From Eubacterium sp. (GTDB lineage: Bacteria > Bacillota > Clostridia > Oscillospirales > Acutalibacteraceae), in assembly GCA_029059925.1 (NCBI GenBank), contig JAIDVA010000087.1, positions 1-11,843 of the forward strand: 11,843 bases of DNA, in the 5' to 3' direction. Below are positions 4,713 through 11,843 of this stretch, in pieces. Position numbers and translations under genes: made by a program. The notes under the pieces are model-generated. The model was not told where the DNA came from. It searched no databases and saw only the letters and a list, made by a program, of their open reading frames with translations. How positions within the stretch are numbered: the first letter of the stretch is position 1; every line of letters starts with the position of its first letter.

Positions 4713-5888
4713 TTATTTAGTCATCTCGGTGATTGTTTCCATCACGTAATCACCAAACTCGCTGCAGGTGCAGCCTGTCTCTCTGCCTGTTATAACAAGC
4801 TTTTTCTCTTCAAACATACATTTATCGAGTGCAGCCTCAAGTGCATTAGCCTGCTCCTGATATCCGATATGTGAAAGCAGCATAACAGATGCACGAAGCA
4901 TTGAGCAAGGATCAGCATACTGACCTCTGCCTTCTTTAATCATACGCGGTGCTGAGCCGTGAATAGCCTCAAACATAGCGTATTTCTTGCCAATATTTGC
5001 AGAACCGGCAGTACCTACACCGCCCTGGAATTCAGCAGCCTCGTCAGTTATGATGTCACCATAAAGGTTAGGAAGGACAAATACCTTGAAATCTTTTCTT
5101 CTCATTGGGTCAATAAGCTTAGCAGTTGTGATATCAACATACCAGTCATCTGTTACGATATCAGGGTATTCCTCACCGATTTTCTGAGCAGTTTTAAGGA
5201 ATTTGCCGTCAGTCGTTTTAATAATATTTGCCTTTGTGATGATTGAAACCTTGCCCTTGTTATTCTTCTTAGCATACTCATAGGCAAGACGAGCAATTCT
5301 CTCACAACCCTCTTGTGTAGCTACTGTAAAGTCAACTGCAAGGTCGTCTGTGATGTTTACACCATGTGAGCCTACCGCATAACCGCCCTCAGTGTTTTCT
5401 CTGAAGAAAGTCCAGTCAATTCCCTCCTCAGGTACTTTAACAGGTCTCATATTAGCAAAAAGGTCAAGTGCTTTTCTCATAGCAACATTTGCTGATTCAA
5501 CGTTTGGCCATGGATCTCCTGCTCTTGGAGTAGTAGTAGGGCCTTTAAGAATTACGTGGCATGATTTTAATTCTTCAAGCACATCATCAGGAATTGCTTT
5601 GTTGCATGCTGCACGGTTTTCAATTGTAAGACCATCAATTTCCTTGAATGTAACCTTTCCCTTAGCAACTTCATCTTTGAGAAGGAATGCAAGAACTCTT
5701 TCGCTCTCTTTTGTAATTACAGGACCAATGCCGTCACCGCCGCAGATGCCGATAACAATTGTATCAAGTGCATCATAGTCAGTGAAATTCTTGTCCTCTT
5801 TGATTTTTTTTGCACGAGCAAGCTGCTGTTCCATAAGTGCACGGAATTTTTCAACAGCCTCGTCAATTATCTGCTTTTCGTCAGCCAT
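4713..5888 (-). CDS. icd: Isocitrate dehydrogenase (isocitrate/isopropylmalate dehydrogenase family)
   Basis: A 391-residue cytoplasmic enzyme that oxidatively decarboxylates isocitrate to 2-oxoglutarate. After an N-terminal extension of about 43 residues comes the core strand and loop IGICGGDGIGP. The substrate segment NVESANVAMRKALDLFANMRPVK (129-151) carries the serine, asparagine and arginines that bind isocitrate. RENTEGGY supplies the catalytic tyrosine (Tyr170), ITKANI the lysine (Lys219), and metal-binding aspartates lie at Asp252, Asp278 and Asp282 (NLYGDIITDEAAE). HGSAP (310-314) marks the cofactor pocket. The next two residues are Arg-Met, neither the Asp-Ile typical of NAD enzymes nor the Lys-Tyr of E. 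coli-type NADP enzymes, so cofactor preference is unresolved. AAGGAG lies seven bases before the ATG. Isopropylmalate dehydrogenase is less likely because aconitase precedes it and no leu gene is near. Confidence 0.9.
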   Translation of the reverse strand: MADEKQIIDEAVEKFRALMEQQLARAKKIKEDKNFTDYDALDTIVIGICGGDGIGPVITKESERVLAFLLKDEVAKGKVTFKEIDGLTIENRAACNKAIPDDVLEELKSCHVILKGPTTTPRAGDPWPNVESANVAMRKALDLFANMRPVKVPEEGIDWTFFRENTEGGYAVGSHGVNITDDLAVDFTVATQEGCERIARLAYEYAKKNNKGKVSIITKANIIKTTDGKFLKTAQKIGEEYPDIVTDDWYVDITTAKLIDPMRRKDFKVFVLPNLYGDIITDEAAEFQGGVGTAGSANIGKKYAMFEAIHGSAPRMIKEGRGQYADPCSMLRASVMLLSHIGYQEQANALEAALDKCMFEEKKLVITGRETGCTCSEFGDYVMETITEMTK

Positions 5889-5926
5889 AATGATTCTCCT
5901 TGTGATAATTTATGATTTAATCAGCA

Positions 5927-5945
5927 GGGAGGATATGCACCTCCC
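5927..5945 (-). promoter_or_regulatory. Intercistronic hairpin between aconitase and isocitrate dehydrogenase
   Basis: GGGAGG (5927-5932) pairs with CCTCCC (5940-5945) across seven bases; AGC/GCT can add three pairs beyond a mismatch. It lies in the 76-base gap and has no T-tract, so it is more likely an mRNA processing or stability element than a terminator. Confidence 0.4.
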
Positions 5946-5964
5946 GCTTAGTTTTTACAAATGT

Positions 5965-7902
5965 TTATTTGTTCATTTCTCTTGTGTAATCTAAAAGACC
6001 GCCGCAAACCAACATTGCTCTCTGTCTGTCAGAAAGGTGTGATGAGTCAAGCTCATATTCCTCACCCTTGGTGATATTCTTAAGAACAACCTGCTTGTTG
6101 TTTTCAATGCAGTCCTTGATGTTTTCAAGTGCAAGCTCGTCCATCTGGTCGATTTTATCGTAATCAGCCTCATTTGCAAATGTAAATGGAAGAATACCAG
6201 CGTTAACAAGATTTGCAACGTGAATTCGTGCAAATGATTTTGTTACAACAGCCTTAACACCGAGATAAAGCGGAACAAGTGCTGCGTGCTCTCTTGATGA
6301 GCCCTGACCATAGTTTGAGCCGCCGATGATTATACCCTTGCCCTCAGCCTTGATTCTTTCAGGGAAGCTTTCGTCACATACAGCAAAGCAATACTGTGAA
6401 AGGTGAGGGATGTTTGAACGATAAGGGAGTATCTTTGCACCTGCAGGCATGATGTGGTCAGTTGTGATATTGTCGCCAACCTTGAGCACAGCCTTAGCTG
6501 TGATGTCCTCAGGCAATGCCTCAGTGTGTGGGAAAGGCTTGATGTTCGGACCTCTGAGTACCTCAACGCTGTCAGCCTCTTCAGGTGAAGCAGGAGCTTC
6601 AATCATATTGTCATTCACAATGAACTGCTCAGGCATTGTGATTTCAGGCGCATCACCAAGCTCACGAGGATCTGTAAGATAACCTGTAAGTGCCGATGCA
6701 GCTGCGACCTCAGGTGATACAAGGTAAATACCTGCATCCTTTGTGCCTGAACGTCCCTCAAAGTTTCTGTTAAAGGTTCTGAGTGATACACCTGCTGAGT
6801 TAGGTGACTGACCCATACCGATACAAGGTCCGCAGGCAGATTCAAGAATTCTTGCACCCGCATTTATCATATCTGAAAGTGCACCGTTGAGTGCAAGCAT
6901 ATTAAGCACCTGCTTTGAACCCGGAGCAATACAGAGTGATACTGAAGGATCAACGGTCTTACCTTTAAGAATTGCAGCAACCTTCATCATATCAACATAG
7001 GATGAGTTTGTGCATGAGCCGATTGCAACCTGGTCAACCTTGATTTTGCCGATTTCGTCAGTAGTCTTAACTCTGTCAGGCATATGAGGGCAAGCCGCCA
7101 TTGGTGTGAGTGAGCAAAGGTCAATATCAATAACCTCATCATATTCAGCATCAGTGTCAGGCAGAATTTCAGTCCAGTCATCCTCACGACCCTGTGCCTT
7201 GAGGAATGCAAGTGTGATTTCATCTGAAGGGAATATAGATGTTGTTGCACCAAGCTCAGCACCCATGTTTGTGATTGTAGCTCTTTCAGGAACAGAGAGT
7301 GTCTTAACACCCTCGCCGCCGTATTCGATAATTTTACCTACGCCACCCTTAACGCTCATAATTCTGAGCACCTCAAGGATAACATCTTTAGCTGATACCC
7401 AAGGCTTGAGATAGCCTGTAAGATTAATTCTTGTCATTTTCGGCATCGGGATATAGTATGTACCGCCGCCCATAGCAACAGCAACGTCAAGTCCGCCTGC
7501 ACCCATAGCAAGCATACCGATACCACCGCCAGTCGGTGTATGGCTGTCAGAGCCGATTAAGGTTTTGCCGGGGATACCGAATCTCTCAAGATGTACCTGA
7601 TGGCAGATGCCGTTACCCGGTCTGCTGAAATAAATGCCGTGTTTTTTAGTTACACTCTGGATATAGCGATGATCATCCGCATTTTCAAAGCCTGTCTGCA
7701 GTGTGTTGTGGTCGATGTAAGCAACTGATTTTTCTGTTTTAACTCTGTCAACACCCATAGCCTCAAATTCAAGATAAGCCATTGTGCCTGTTGCATCCTG
7801 AGTAAGTGTCTGGTCAATTCTCAGACCGATCTCAGTGCCTGCAATCATTTCGCCTTCTACAAGGTGGGATTTAATAAGTTTTTGTGCTAAAGTAAGTCCC
7901 AT
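5965..7902 (-). CDS. acn: Aconitate hydratase, short Aquifex-type
   Basis: A 645-residue [4Fe-4S] enzyme interconverting citrate and isocitrate in the cytoplasm. The length matches the short (Aquifex-type) aconitases, not the roughly 900-residue AcnA class. Conserved features in order: SDSHTPTGGGIGMLAMGAGG (118-137), cluster ligands Cys297 (GSCTNSS) and Cys357/Cys360 (ACGPCIGMG), and the swivel-domain motif GSNYGQGSSREHA (528-540) with the catalytic serine and arginine. The start MGLTLAQKLIKSHLV is the family N-terminus. AGGAGG lies 11 bases upstream, a rather long spacing. It is the first gene of the acn-icd-rex operon and passes isocitrate to the next enzyme. Homoaconitase or isopropylmalate isomerase is less likely because those usually have a separate small subunit. 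No citrate synthase gene is in view. Confidence 0.95.
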   Translation of the reverse strand: MGLTLAQKLIKSHLVEGEMIAGTEIGLRIDQTLTQDATGTMAYLEFEAMGVDRVKTEKSVAYIDHNTLQTGFENADDHRYIQSVTKKHGIYFSRPGNGICHQVHLERFGIPGKTLIGSDSHTPTGGGIGMLAMGAGGLDVAVAMGGGTYYIPMPKMTRINLTGYLKPWVSAKDVILEVLRIMSVKGGVGKIIEYGGEGVKTLSVPERATITNMGAELGATTSIFPSDEITLAFLKAQGREDDWTEILPDTDAEYDEVIDIDLCSLTPMAACPHMPDRVKTTDEIGKIKVDQVAIGSCTNSSYVDMMKVAAILKGKTVDPSVSLCIAPGSKQVLNMLALNGALSDMINAGARILESACGPCIGMGQSPNSAGVSLRTFNRNFEGRSGTKDAGIYLVSPEVAAASALTGYLTDPRELGDAPEITMPEQFIVNDNMIEAPASPEEADSVEVLRGPNIKPFPHTEALPEDITAKAVLKVGDNITTDHIMPAGAKILPYRSNIPHLSQYCFAVCDESFPERIKAEGKGIIIGGSNYGQGSSREHAALVPLYLGVKAVVTKSFARIHVANLVNAGILPFTFANEADYDKIDQMDELALENIKDCIENNKQVVLKNITKGEEYELDSSHLSDRQRAMLVCGGLLDYTREMNK

Positions 7903-7921
7903 TGATAAAAAATCCTCCTAA

Positions 7922-7940
7922 TTGTTTATAATTTTAACAA
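7922..7940 (-). promoter_or_regulatory. Rex-operator-like dyad at the acn operon start
   Basis: On the minus strand TTGTTAAAATTATAAACAA spans the predicted transcription start (about 7939). The half-sites TTGTTAA and TAAACAA match the clostridial Rex consensus TTGTTAA-N4-TTAACAA at 13 of 14 positions, but the gap is five bases instead of four. The position is ideal for repression and rex itself is third in this operon. The extra base is the main reason for caution. Confidence 0.5.
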
Positions 7941-7945
7941 AGAGT

Positions 7946-7974
7946 ATTTTATTACAATTCACCTGTTCTGTCAA
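7946..7974 (-). promoter_or_regulatory. Sigma-A promoter of the acn-icd-rex operon
   Basis: A perfect TTGACA -35 (7974-7969), exactly 17 bases of spacer, then TAAAAT (7951-7946), read on the minus strand. The predicted start is near 7939, giving a leader of about 37 bases. No other minus-strand promoter of this quality was noticed before rex. Confidence 0.8.
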
Positions 7975-7980
7975 TGGCAG

Positions 7981-8011
7981 TTACAAAAATGTAATATTAA
8001 TTTATTAATAT
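7981..8011. promoter_or_regulatory. AT-rich dyads between the divergent acn and tepA promoters
   Basis: TTACA AAAA TGTAA (7981-7994) is followed by ATATTAAT TT ATTAATAT (7994-8011). Both are perfect dyads and lie just upstream of the acn -35, within 30-55 bases of the tepA -35. They may bind a regulator, but in such AT-rich sequence they may also be chance. Confidence 0.3.
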
Positions 8012-8036
8012 ATTCTATCTTATTTATATTGCACTG

Positions 8037-8065
8037 TTGAAATGAAGTTTAATTTGTGATAAAAT
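8037..8065 (+). promoter_or_regulatory. Sigma-A promoter of the tepA-spoIIIE cluster
   Basis: TTGAAA (8037-8042), 17 bases, TAAAAT (8060-8065). The predicted start is near 8072, with a leader of about 45 bases ending in GAGGTG (8106-8111), five bases before the ATG. Confidence 0.75.
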
Positions 8066-8116
8066 AATACATTATGTTGCGTGCTTTTGGGCATAAATAA
8101 CTAATGAGGTGTTTTT

Positions 8117-8884
8117 ATGTTCAGTAACAGCAGCAAAAATAATGCAGAAGAAAATACAAAAATAGAGAATAAAGCTAAGCTTAAAAATAATCAGGAGCAG
8201 GAAAATAATGATGATCAGAATGAGGAGCCGCAGGTAAGCAGTACCTCTGAATTTGAAACAGGTTCAATTACTGTCTCAAAAGATGGTCACTTTATTCATT
8301 GCCTGACTATTATCGGTCAGATTGAGGGACATTATATCCTGCCCAGTCAGAATAAAACAACTAAGTATGAGCACGTTATACCTCAGCTTGTTGCAATTGA
8401 AGAGAGTAAGGAGATTGAGGGTCTGCTTATTATCCTGAATACTGTTGGCGGTGATGTTGAAGCCGGGCTTGCTATTGCAGAGCTTTTGTCTACTATGAAA
8501 ACCCCAACGGCATCCTTAGTTCTCGGCGGCGGTCATTCAATCGGTGTTCCGCTTGCGGTCAGCTGTATGAAGAGCTTTATTGTGCCGAGTGCCACAATGA
8601 CTGTTCATCCTGTAAGAATGAACGGTCTTGTTTTGGGAGTTCCGCAGACCTTATCCTATTTTGAAAAAATGCAGGACAGGATTGTCAATTTTGTTGCAAA
8701 CAATTCAAAAATAAGTGATGCGGATTTTCGTACTCTTATGCTCAAAACAGGTGAGCTTGTTATGGATGTAGGCACAGTGCTTGACGGCGAGGGTGCAGTT
8801 GAATGCGGACTTATTGATGAGCTTGGCGGACTTTGTGACGCACTTGATTTTCTGAATAAAAAAATTGAGGAGGGTGAGGAGTGA
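8117..8884 (+). CDS. tepA: ClpP-family serine protease, TepA-like
   Basis: A 255-residue protein of the ClpP/crotonase fold. Residues 1-50 are a low-complexity tail rich in Asn, Glu and Lys; the protease-like domain follows from about 58 to 250. Visible are the oxyanion region NTVGGDVEAGLAIAELL (108-124), the nucleophile in GGGHSIGVPLA (Ser141) and the catalytic histidine in TMTVHPVRM (His164). GGGHSIG in place of the usual ClpP GxAASMG, together with the HPVR context, is typical of TepA, a cytoplasmic relative reported in Bacillus to affect secretion and spore-related processes. Position confirms the call: tepA-ylzJ-spoIIIE order is conserved in sporulating Firmicutes. The final bases overlap the next start (GTGA, 8881-8884). 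The acid member of the triad was not identified with certainty. Confidence 0.9.
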   Translation: MFSNSSKNNAEENTKIENKAKLKNNQEQENNDDQNEEPQVSSTSEFETGSITVSKDGHFIHCLTIIGQIEGHYILPSQNKTTKYEHVIPQLVAIEESKEIEGLLIILNTVGGDVEAGLAIAELLSTMKTPTASLVLGGGHSIGVPLAVSCMKSFIVPSATMTVHPVRMNGLVLGVPQTLSYFEKMQDRIVNFVANNSKISDADFRTLMLKTGELVMDVGTVLDGEGAVECGLIDELGGLCDALDFLNKKIEEGEE

Positions 8885-9090
8885 TTCATTCAATCATATC
8901 TGAAAATGATATCTTTTATACACCGCCCTCTGTATTAAACAGTATTCGTTCAAGTAATCCTTATGATTATATAAGGAACGGCTATTATCTTGACAATGCG
9001 TCTCTTTTCGGAGGTAAAAATTATGTGGATTTTAACTGCAATATTTCAGGCAATCGGACAAGCCTTAAGCTGGATATTCCCGATATCTGA
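8881..9090 (+). CDS. ylzJ: YlzJ-like small protein, GTG start
   Basis: A 69-residue protein beginning at a GTG that overlaps the tepA stop by four bases; GAGGAGG-like purines at the end of tepA serve as ribosome binding site. The opening MIHSIISENDIFYTPPS resembles the hydrophobic MILYT...IF start of YlzJ-like proteins, and it occupies the exact ylzJ position between tepA and spoIIIE. The function of that family is unknown to me beyond this conserved linkage. The last 68 bases (9023-9090) are also read in another frame as the start of the next gene, whose ribosome binding site lies inside this one. The gene is probably real from coupling and position; the family name is moderately supported. 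Confidence 0.6.
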   Translation: MIHSIISENDIFYTPPSVLNSIRSSNPYDYIRNGYYLDNASLFGGKNYVDFNCNISGNRTSLKLDIPDI

Positions 9091-9880
9091 AAGCGGACAC
9101 AGTGCAATATTTCACGATTTTGCAGGGAGATTTACTAATGCCTGTTCACAGCTGACAGGTGTTATACATATTGGTATCGCTATTGGTATAATTGTCGCAT
9201 TTTATAAGCTGTTTTTGCAATTAGCAAAAAACTTTTTCGGCGGCTGGAATGATTTATTCCATAAAAGACTTGACGTAAAAAAATCATCACCACAGAGGAA
9301 GTTTATGTATATGACAATTCTTTCTTTTGTTCCAATGATTTTTTATGTTATTCCTGCCGGAAAGTATGGTAATGTGTACTCTGTTTTTCACAGAATGTCA
9401 TATAACGGCAATCTGCTTGGTGAAGGTATTTGTCTTGCATTGACAGGTGCATTATTGATTGTAACAGCATCTATGCTTGATAAAAAGCAGAAACCTGTTC
9501 CGCAGGTGCTGCAGGCTGTTATCATAGGAATTATTGCCTTTTTAGCAATTCCAACTGCAGGAGCCTCTCTTGTTGCAGGTGTATTCTGCGTTGCCGTAAT
9601 TCTTGGTATGAGTGATAAATATGCTCTCAGGTATTCAATGGTGCTGTCAACAATGGTGCTTATTGTTATGGGTATTGCTGAGATATGTGTAGGTGTTACG
9701 AAGATATCAATTATCAGTGCTGTTATAGGTCTTATTATTTCAGCTGTCATTACATATTTATCGGTTAAGGTTTTGATATTTGTTATCAAAAATAAAGCAC
9801 TTAAGTATTTTGCGTGGTACGATATTGTACTGGGTGTGCTTTGTGCGGTTATCGGCATATTTGAAATTGTGATTAAATAG
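9023..9880 (+). CDS. UppP/BacA-like membrane protein with altered active-site residues
   Basis: A 285-residue polytopic membrane protein with about eight hydrophobic segments. The N-terminal IFPISESGHSAIF (18-30) aligns with the BacA/UppP motif 1 (E-G-L-T-E-F-L-P-I-S-S-T-G-H), and IPTAGASLVAG (176-186) falls where PGxSRSG is expected. UppP recycles undecaprenyl pyrophosphate to the monophosphate for peptidoglycan synthesis. Here the two signature glutamates of motif 1 are Gln13 and Trp17, the following serine is Glu23, and the motif 2 Arg/Ser pair is absent; only the histidine (His26) and the PIS/SGH frame persist. It is therefore a divergent homologue that may be inactive or do something else. 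The start at 9023 follows GGAGG (9010-9014); an in-frame ATG at 8990 lacks a ribosome binding site. It sits between ylzJ and spoIIIE. Confidence 0.75.
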   Translation: MWILTAIFQAIGQALSWIFPISESGHSAIFHDFAGRFTNACSQLTGVIHIGIAIGIIVAFYKLFLQLAKNFFGGWNDLFHKRLDVKKSSPQRKFMYMTILSFVPMIFYVIPAGKYGNVYSVFHRMSYNGNLLGEGICLALTGALLIVTASMLDKKQKPVPQVLQAVIIGIIAFLAIPTAGASLVAGVFCVAVILGMSDKYALRYSMVLSTMVLIVMGIAEICVGVTKISIISAVIGLIISAVITYLSVKVLIFVIKNKALKYFAWYDIVLGVLCAVIGIFEIVIK

Positions 9881-9881
9881 G

Positions 9882-9905
9882 CTGAAATTTGTTTTAGTAT
9901 TTCAG
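9882..9905 (+). other. Short intergenic hairpin before spoIIIE
   Basis: CTGAAAT (9882-9888) and ATTTCAG (9899-9905) form a 7-bp stem with a 10-base loop in the 43-base gap. No T-tract follows, so it is not a convincing terminator; AGAGG for the next gene begins at 9914. Confidence 0.3.
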
Positions 9906-9923
9906 TATTGTGTAGAGGTAATT

Positions 9924-11843
9924 ATGGCGAATAAAAATACAAAAACTAAATCAAAACAGAATAATTCTGCTAAAAAGACAAGCACTCCGAAAAATTCAAA
10001 AGCGGTACAACAGCAAATAAATCAAAAACAAGAGGATACGATGCGAATTGCAGGTATTATTGTTTTTGCCTTTTCAGTTATCTTTTTCTTTCTTGCAGTT
10101 ATTTCAGGTGACGGAATATGGTTGGCTGTTCACAATGCCTATGTAGGTATTTTCGGTGTATTTGCCGCTTGTGTATTTCCGCTTATTTCAATTGTTGTAA
10201 TGATATTTTATTCATTTAATAATTCACAGCCTGCAAAGCTGATTGCTAAGTCGTTGGAGACAGTCGTTATGGTTTTGCTTATTGCGTCTTTTGTACATAT
10301 TGTAAGAAGTCAGACCGGCGAGGATTTTAAAGAAGTAATTGTAAATTGTTATAAAGATGCTCCGACAACCTTCAACGGCGGTTTTGTAGGTGCTGTTTTA
10401 GGCTGGCTTTTGCTTTCTATGGGCAAGGCGCCGGCGATTATTGTATCGATTGTTCTTTTTATCGTTGATTTTATGCTGCTTACAGGTATTACGGTAATTC
10501 AGTTTTTCACAGGTGCAGCTAAGCCTGCAACTGAGACCTATAAAAAGGTTGCTCCTGTAATTTCAGAGCAGATACAGAAAAGAAGAATGAGTAAAGAGGC
10601 TATTGATGTTCCTCTTGATATTGATCCGCCGGCTGATGAAGAAGAGGTTAAGCCCAAACGCAGAAGGTCGAAGAAAGAGGTATTCAATCCGGAAGAAGAA
10701 ACTACCTCAGTTCCAAAAGATATTATTGATGAAATTAACGAGACTACTGCAAGAAACCGAATGGAACGTGAGCAGAAAAAGGCAGCGAAAAAGGAAAAAT
10801 CAATTGATGAAATTGTAAAGGATGCCTCAGAGGAAAAGAAAGCACCTGAAAAGCCTGTCGAAGAATTCAATGTCTCTAAAGAGGCAATGGAATCTGCCGT
10901 TAATGATTATAATCTGCCATCTGTTGATTTACTTCAGGAGGCAGTTAAAAAGTCAACAAAGGATATCAGCGGAGAGCTTAAGGAAAATGCGGAGATGCTT
11001 ATTAATACCCTCCATTCCTTTAATGTTGATGCTACAATAACCGATATTTCACGCGGACCGACCGTAACACGATACGAGCTTAAACCCGCTGCAGGCATCC
11101 GTATTTCAAAAATCACCAATCTTGCAGATGATATTGCTCTTAATCTTGCGGCTACGCATGTCCGCATTGAAGCGCCTATCCCGGGCAAGGCAGCTGTCGG
11201 TATAGAAGTTCCTAATACGATTAAAAATTCCGTATCTATGCGTGAGCTCATTGATACACCCGAATTTTATGAGCAGAGCTCAAAGCTTTCTGCTGGTCTC
11301 GGTAAGGATATTGCAGGTAAATGTGTTTACTGTGATATTTCTAAGATGCCTCATTTGCTTGTTGCAGGTACTACAGGTTCCGGTAAATCTGTGTGTATGA
11401 ACTCAATTATTACTTCAATTCTTTACCGTGCGAAGCCTGATGAGGTTAAGTTCCTTATGATTGACCCTAAGCAGGTTGAATTTTCCAAATATGCAGGCAT
11501 TCCGCATCTGCTTGTACCTGTTGTTACTGATCCTCGCAAAGCGGCAGGTGCACTTGGATGGGCAGTGTCCGAAATGCTGCAGAGATACCAGCGTCTTTCA
11601 CAGGTTGGTGTACGTGATATTGAGGGTTATAACAAGTATGTTAAAAAGCACGAAGATATGGAGCTTATGCCTAAAATCTGTATCTTTATTGATGAGTTTG
11701 CAGATTTGATGATGGCGGCGCCTAAGGAAGTTGAGGATTCTGTCTGCCGCCTTGCACAGATGGCGCGTGCTGTAGGTATGCACCTTGTTATTGCTACACA
11801 GCGCCCGTCTGTTGATGTTATTACAGGTCTTATCAAGGCTAAT
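9924..11843 (+). CDS. spoIIIE: SpoIIIE/FtsK-family DNA translocase, N-terminal 640 residues (cut by window end)
   Basis: A membrane-anchored ATPase that pumps chromosomal DNA through the division or sporulation septum. The ATG at 9924 follows AGAGG by five bases, and the frame stays open to the last base. A basic tail (1-38) precedes about four membrane spans, roughly 41-61, 70-95, 107-122 and 150-185. A charged, low-complexity linker (about 200-340) follows, then the alpha domain (including ISRGPTVTRYELKPAAGIRI). In the RecA-like motor, Walker A is GTTGSGKSV (482-490) and Walker B is IFIDEFADL (Asp590, Glu591), followed by RLAQMARAVGMHLVIATQRP. The end of the motor and the DNA-reading gamma domain lie beyond the window. 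Four spans and the tepA-ylzJ neighbourhood favour SpoIIIE over a second FtsK paralogue, but the two cannot be told apart with certainty here. Confidence 0.95.
   Translation, partial: MANKNTKTKSKQNNSAKKTSTPKNSKAVQQQINQKQEDTMRIAGIIVFAFSVIFFFLAVISGDGIWLAVHNAYVGIFGVFAACVFPLISIVVMIFYSFNNSQPAKLIAKSLETVVMVLLIASFVHIVRSQTGEDFKEVIVNCYKDAPTTFNGGFVGAVLGWLLLSMGKAPAIIVSIVLFIVDFMLLTGITVIQFFTGAAKPATETYKKVAPVISEQIQKRRMSKEAIDVPLDIDPPADEEEVKPKRRRSKKEVFNPEEETTSVPKDIIDEINETTARNRMEREQKKAAKKEKSIDEIVKDASEEKKAPEKPVEEFNVSKEAMESAVNDYNLPSVDLLQEAVKKSTKDISGELKENAEMLINTLHSFNVDATITDISRGPTVTRYELKPAAGIRISKITNLADDIALNLAATHVRIEAPIPGKAAVGIEVPNTIKNSVSMRELIDTPEFYEQSSKLSAGLGKDIAGKCVYCDISKMPHLLVAGTTGSGKSVCMNSIITSILYRAKPDEVKFLMIDPKQVEFSKYAGIPHLLVPVVTDPRKAAGALGWAVSEMLQRYQRLSQVGVRDIEGYNKYVKKHEDMELMPKICIFIDEFADLMMAAPKEVEDSVCRLAQMARAVGMHLVIATQRPSVDVITGLIKAN

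Noticed and set aside
6987..7414. Several open frames of 80-110 codons antisense or out of frame within aconitase
   Set aside because: They overlap a complete, well-conserved enzyme and encode low-complexity Ser/Leu-rich products without ribosome binding sites.
8990..9022. Earlier in-frame ATG for the UppP-like protein
   Set aside because: No ribosome binding site precedes it, and it adds eleven polar residues before the first membrane segment; the ATG at 9023 follows GGAGG.
10538..11251. Minus-strand serine-rich open frames and short plus-strand out-of-frame ones within spoIIIE
   Set aside because: All are shadows of the translocase linker and motor domain, which is open in one frame from 9924 to the window end.
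1..11843. tRNA, rRNA, CRISPR array, phage or transposase genes
   Set aside because: None seen on either strand; no regularly spaced direct repeats and no integrase, recombinase or transposase motif.

Overview
The window reads as a low-GC, anaerobic Firmicute of the Clostridia. The tepA-ylzJ-spoIIIE gene order, strong purine-rich ribosome binding sites, consensus sigma-A promoters and a Rex/lactate dehydrogenase/short-aconitase metabolism fit a gut-type Oscillospiraceae/Ruminococcaceae lineage. That placement is inference; no rRNA or other marker is present. Most of the window is core chromosome, with one small accessory-looking patch at 840-1530.

Layout. 1-794 (+): the 3' end of a HIT-family protein, translationally coupled (ATGA overlap) to a type I phosphoribosyltransferase, then a bidirectional hairpin terminator. 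840-1530: a compact regulatory patch on the minus strand holding a 55-residue ribbon-helix-helix (RHH) protein with a GTG start and a 78-residue orphan. A good plus-strand promoter and terminator between them define a candidate small RNA of about 85 nt. The RHH promoter is flanked by a perfect 11-bp inverted repeat, whose outer arm also covers the likely -35 of the divergent L-lactate dehydrogenase gene. 1532-2476 (+): ldh, whose ribosome binding site is buried in a perfect 13-bp hairpin. 2489-2559: a GC-rich, nested palindromic repeat (MITE/REP-like) with a decayed fragment beside it. 2722-3291 (+): signal peptidase I, followed by a strong bidirectional terminator.

3348-7902 (-): one probable operon read right to left: Aquifex-type aconitase, isocitrate dehydrogenase, the NADH-sensing repressor Rex, and an uncharacterised propeller-like protein. 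A consensus promoter precedes aconitase, and a near-perfect dyad resembling a Rex operator lies at the predicted transcription start. The first two enzymes take citrate to 2-oxoglutarate, the oxidative branch that feeds glutamate synthesis. Rex in the same transcript suggests redox feedback on NAD(P)H production.

8117-11843 (+), divergent from that operon: a tepA/ClpP-like serine protease, a YlzJ-like small protein, an UppP/BacA-like membrane protein that has lost the family's signature catalytic residues, and the first 640 codons of a SpoIIIE/FtsK DNA translocase cut off by the window end. The spacing is tight (4-nt overlap, 68-nt overlap, 43-nt gap), so this is probably one transcript.

No complete previously undescribed system can be claimed. 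The best candidates are the RHH/small-RNA/orphan patch with its ldh-shared operator, the ldh leader hairpin, and the catalytically altered UppP homologue.
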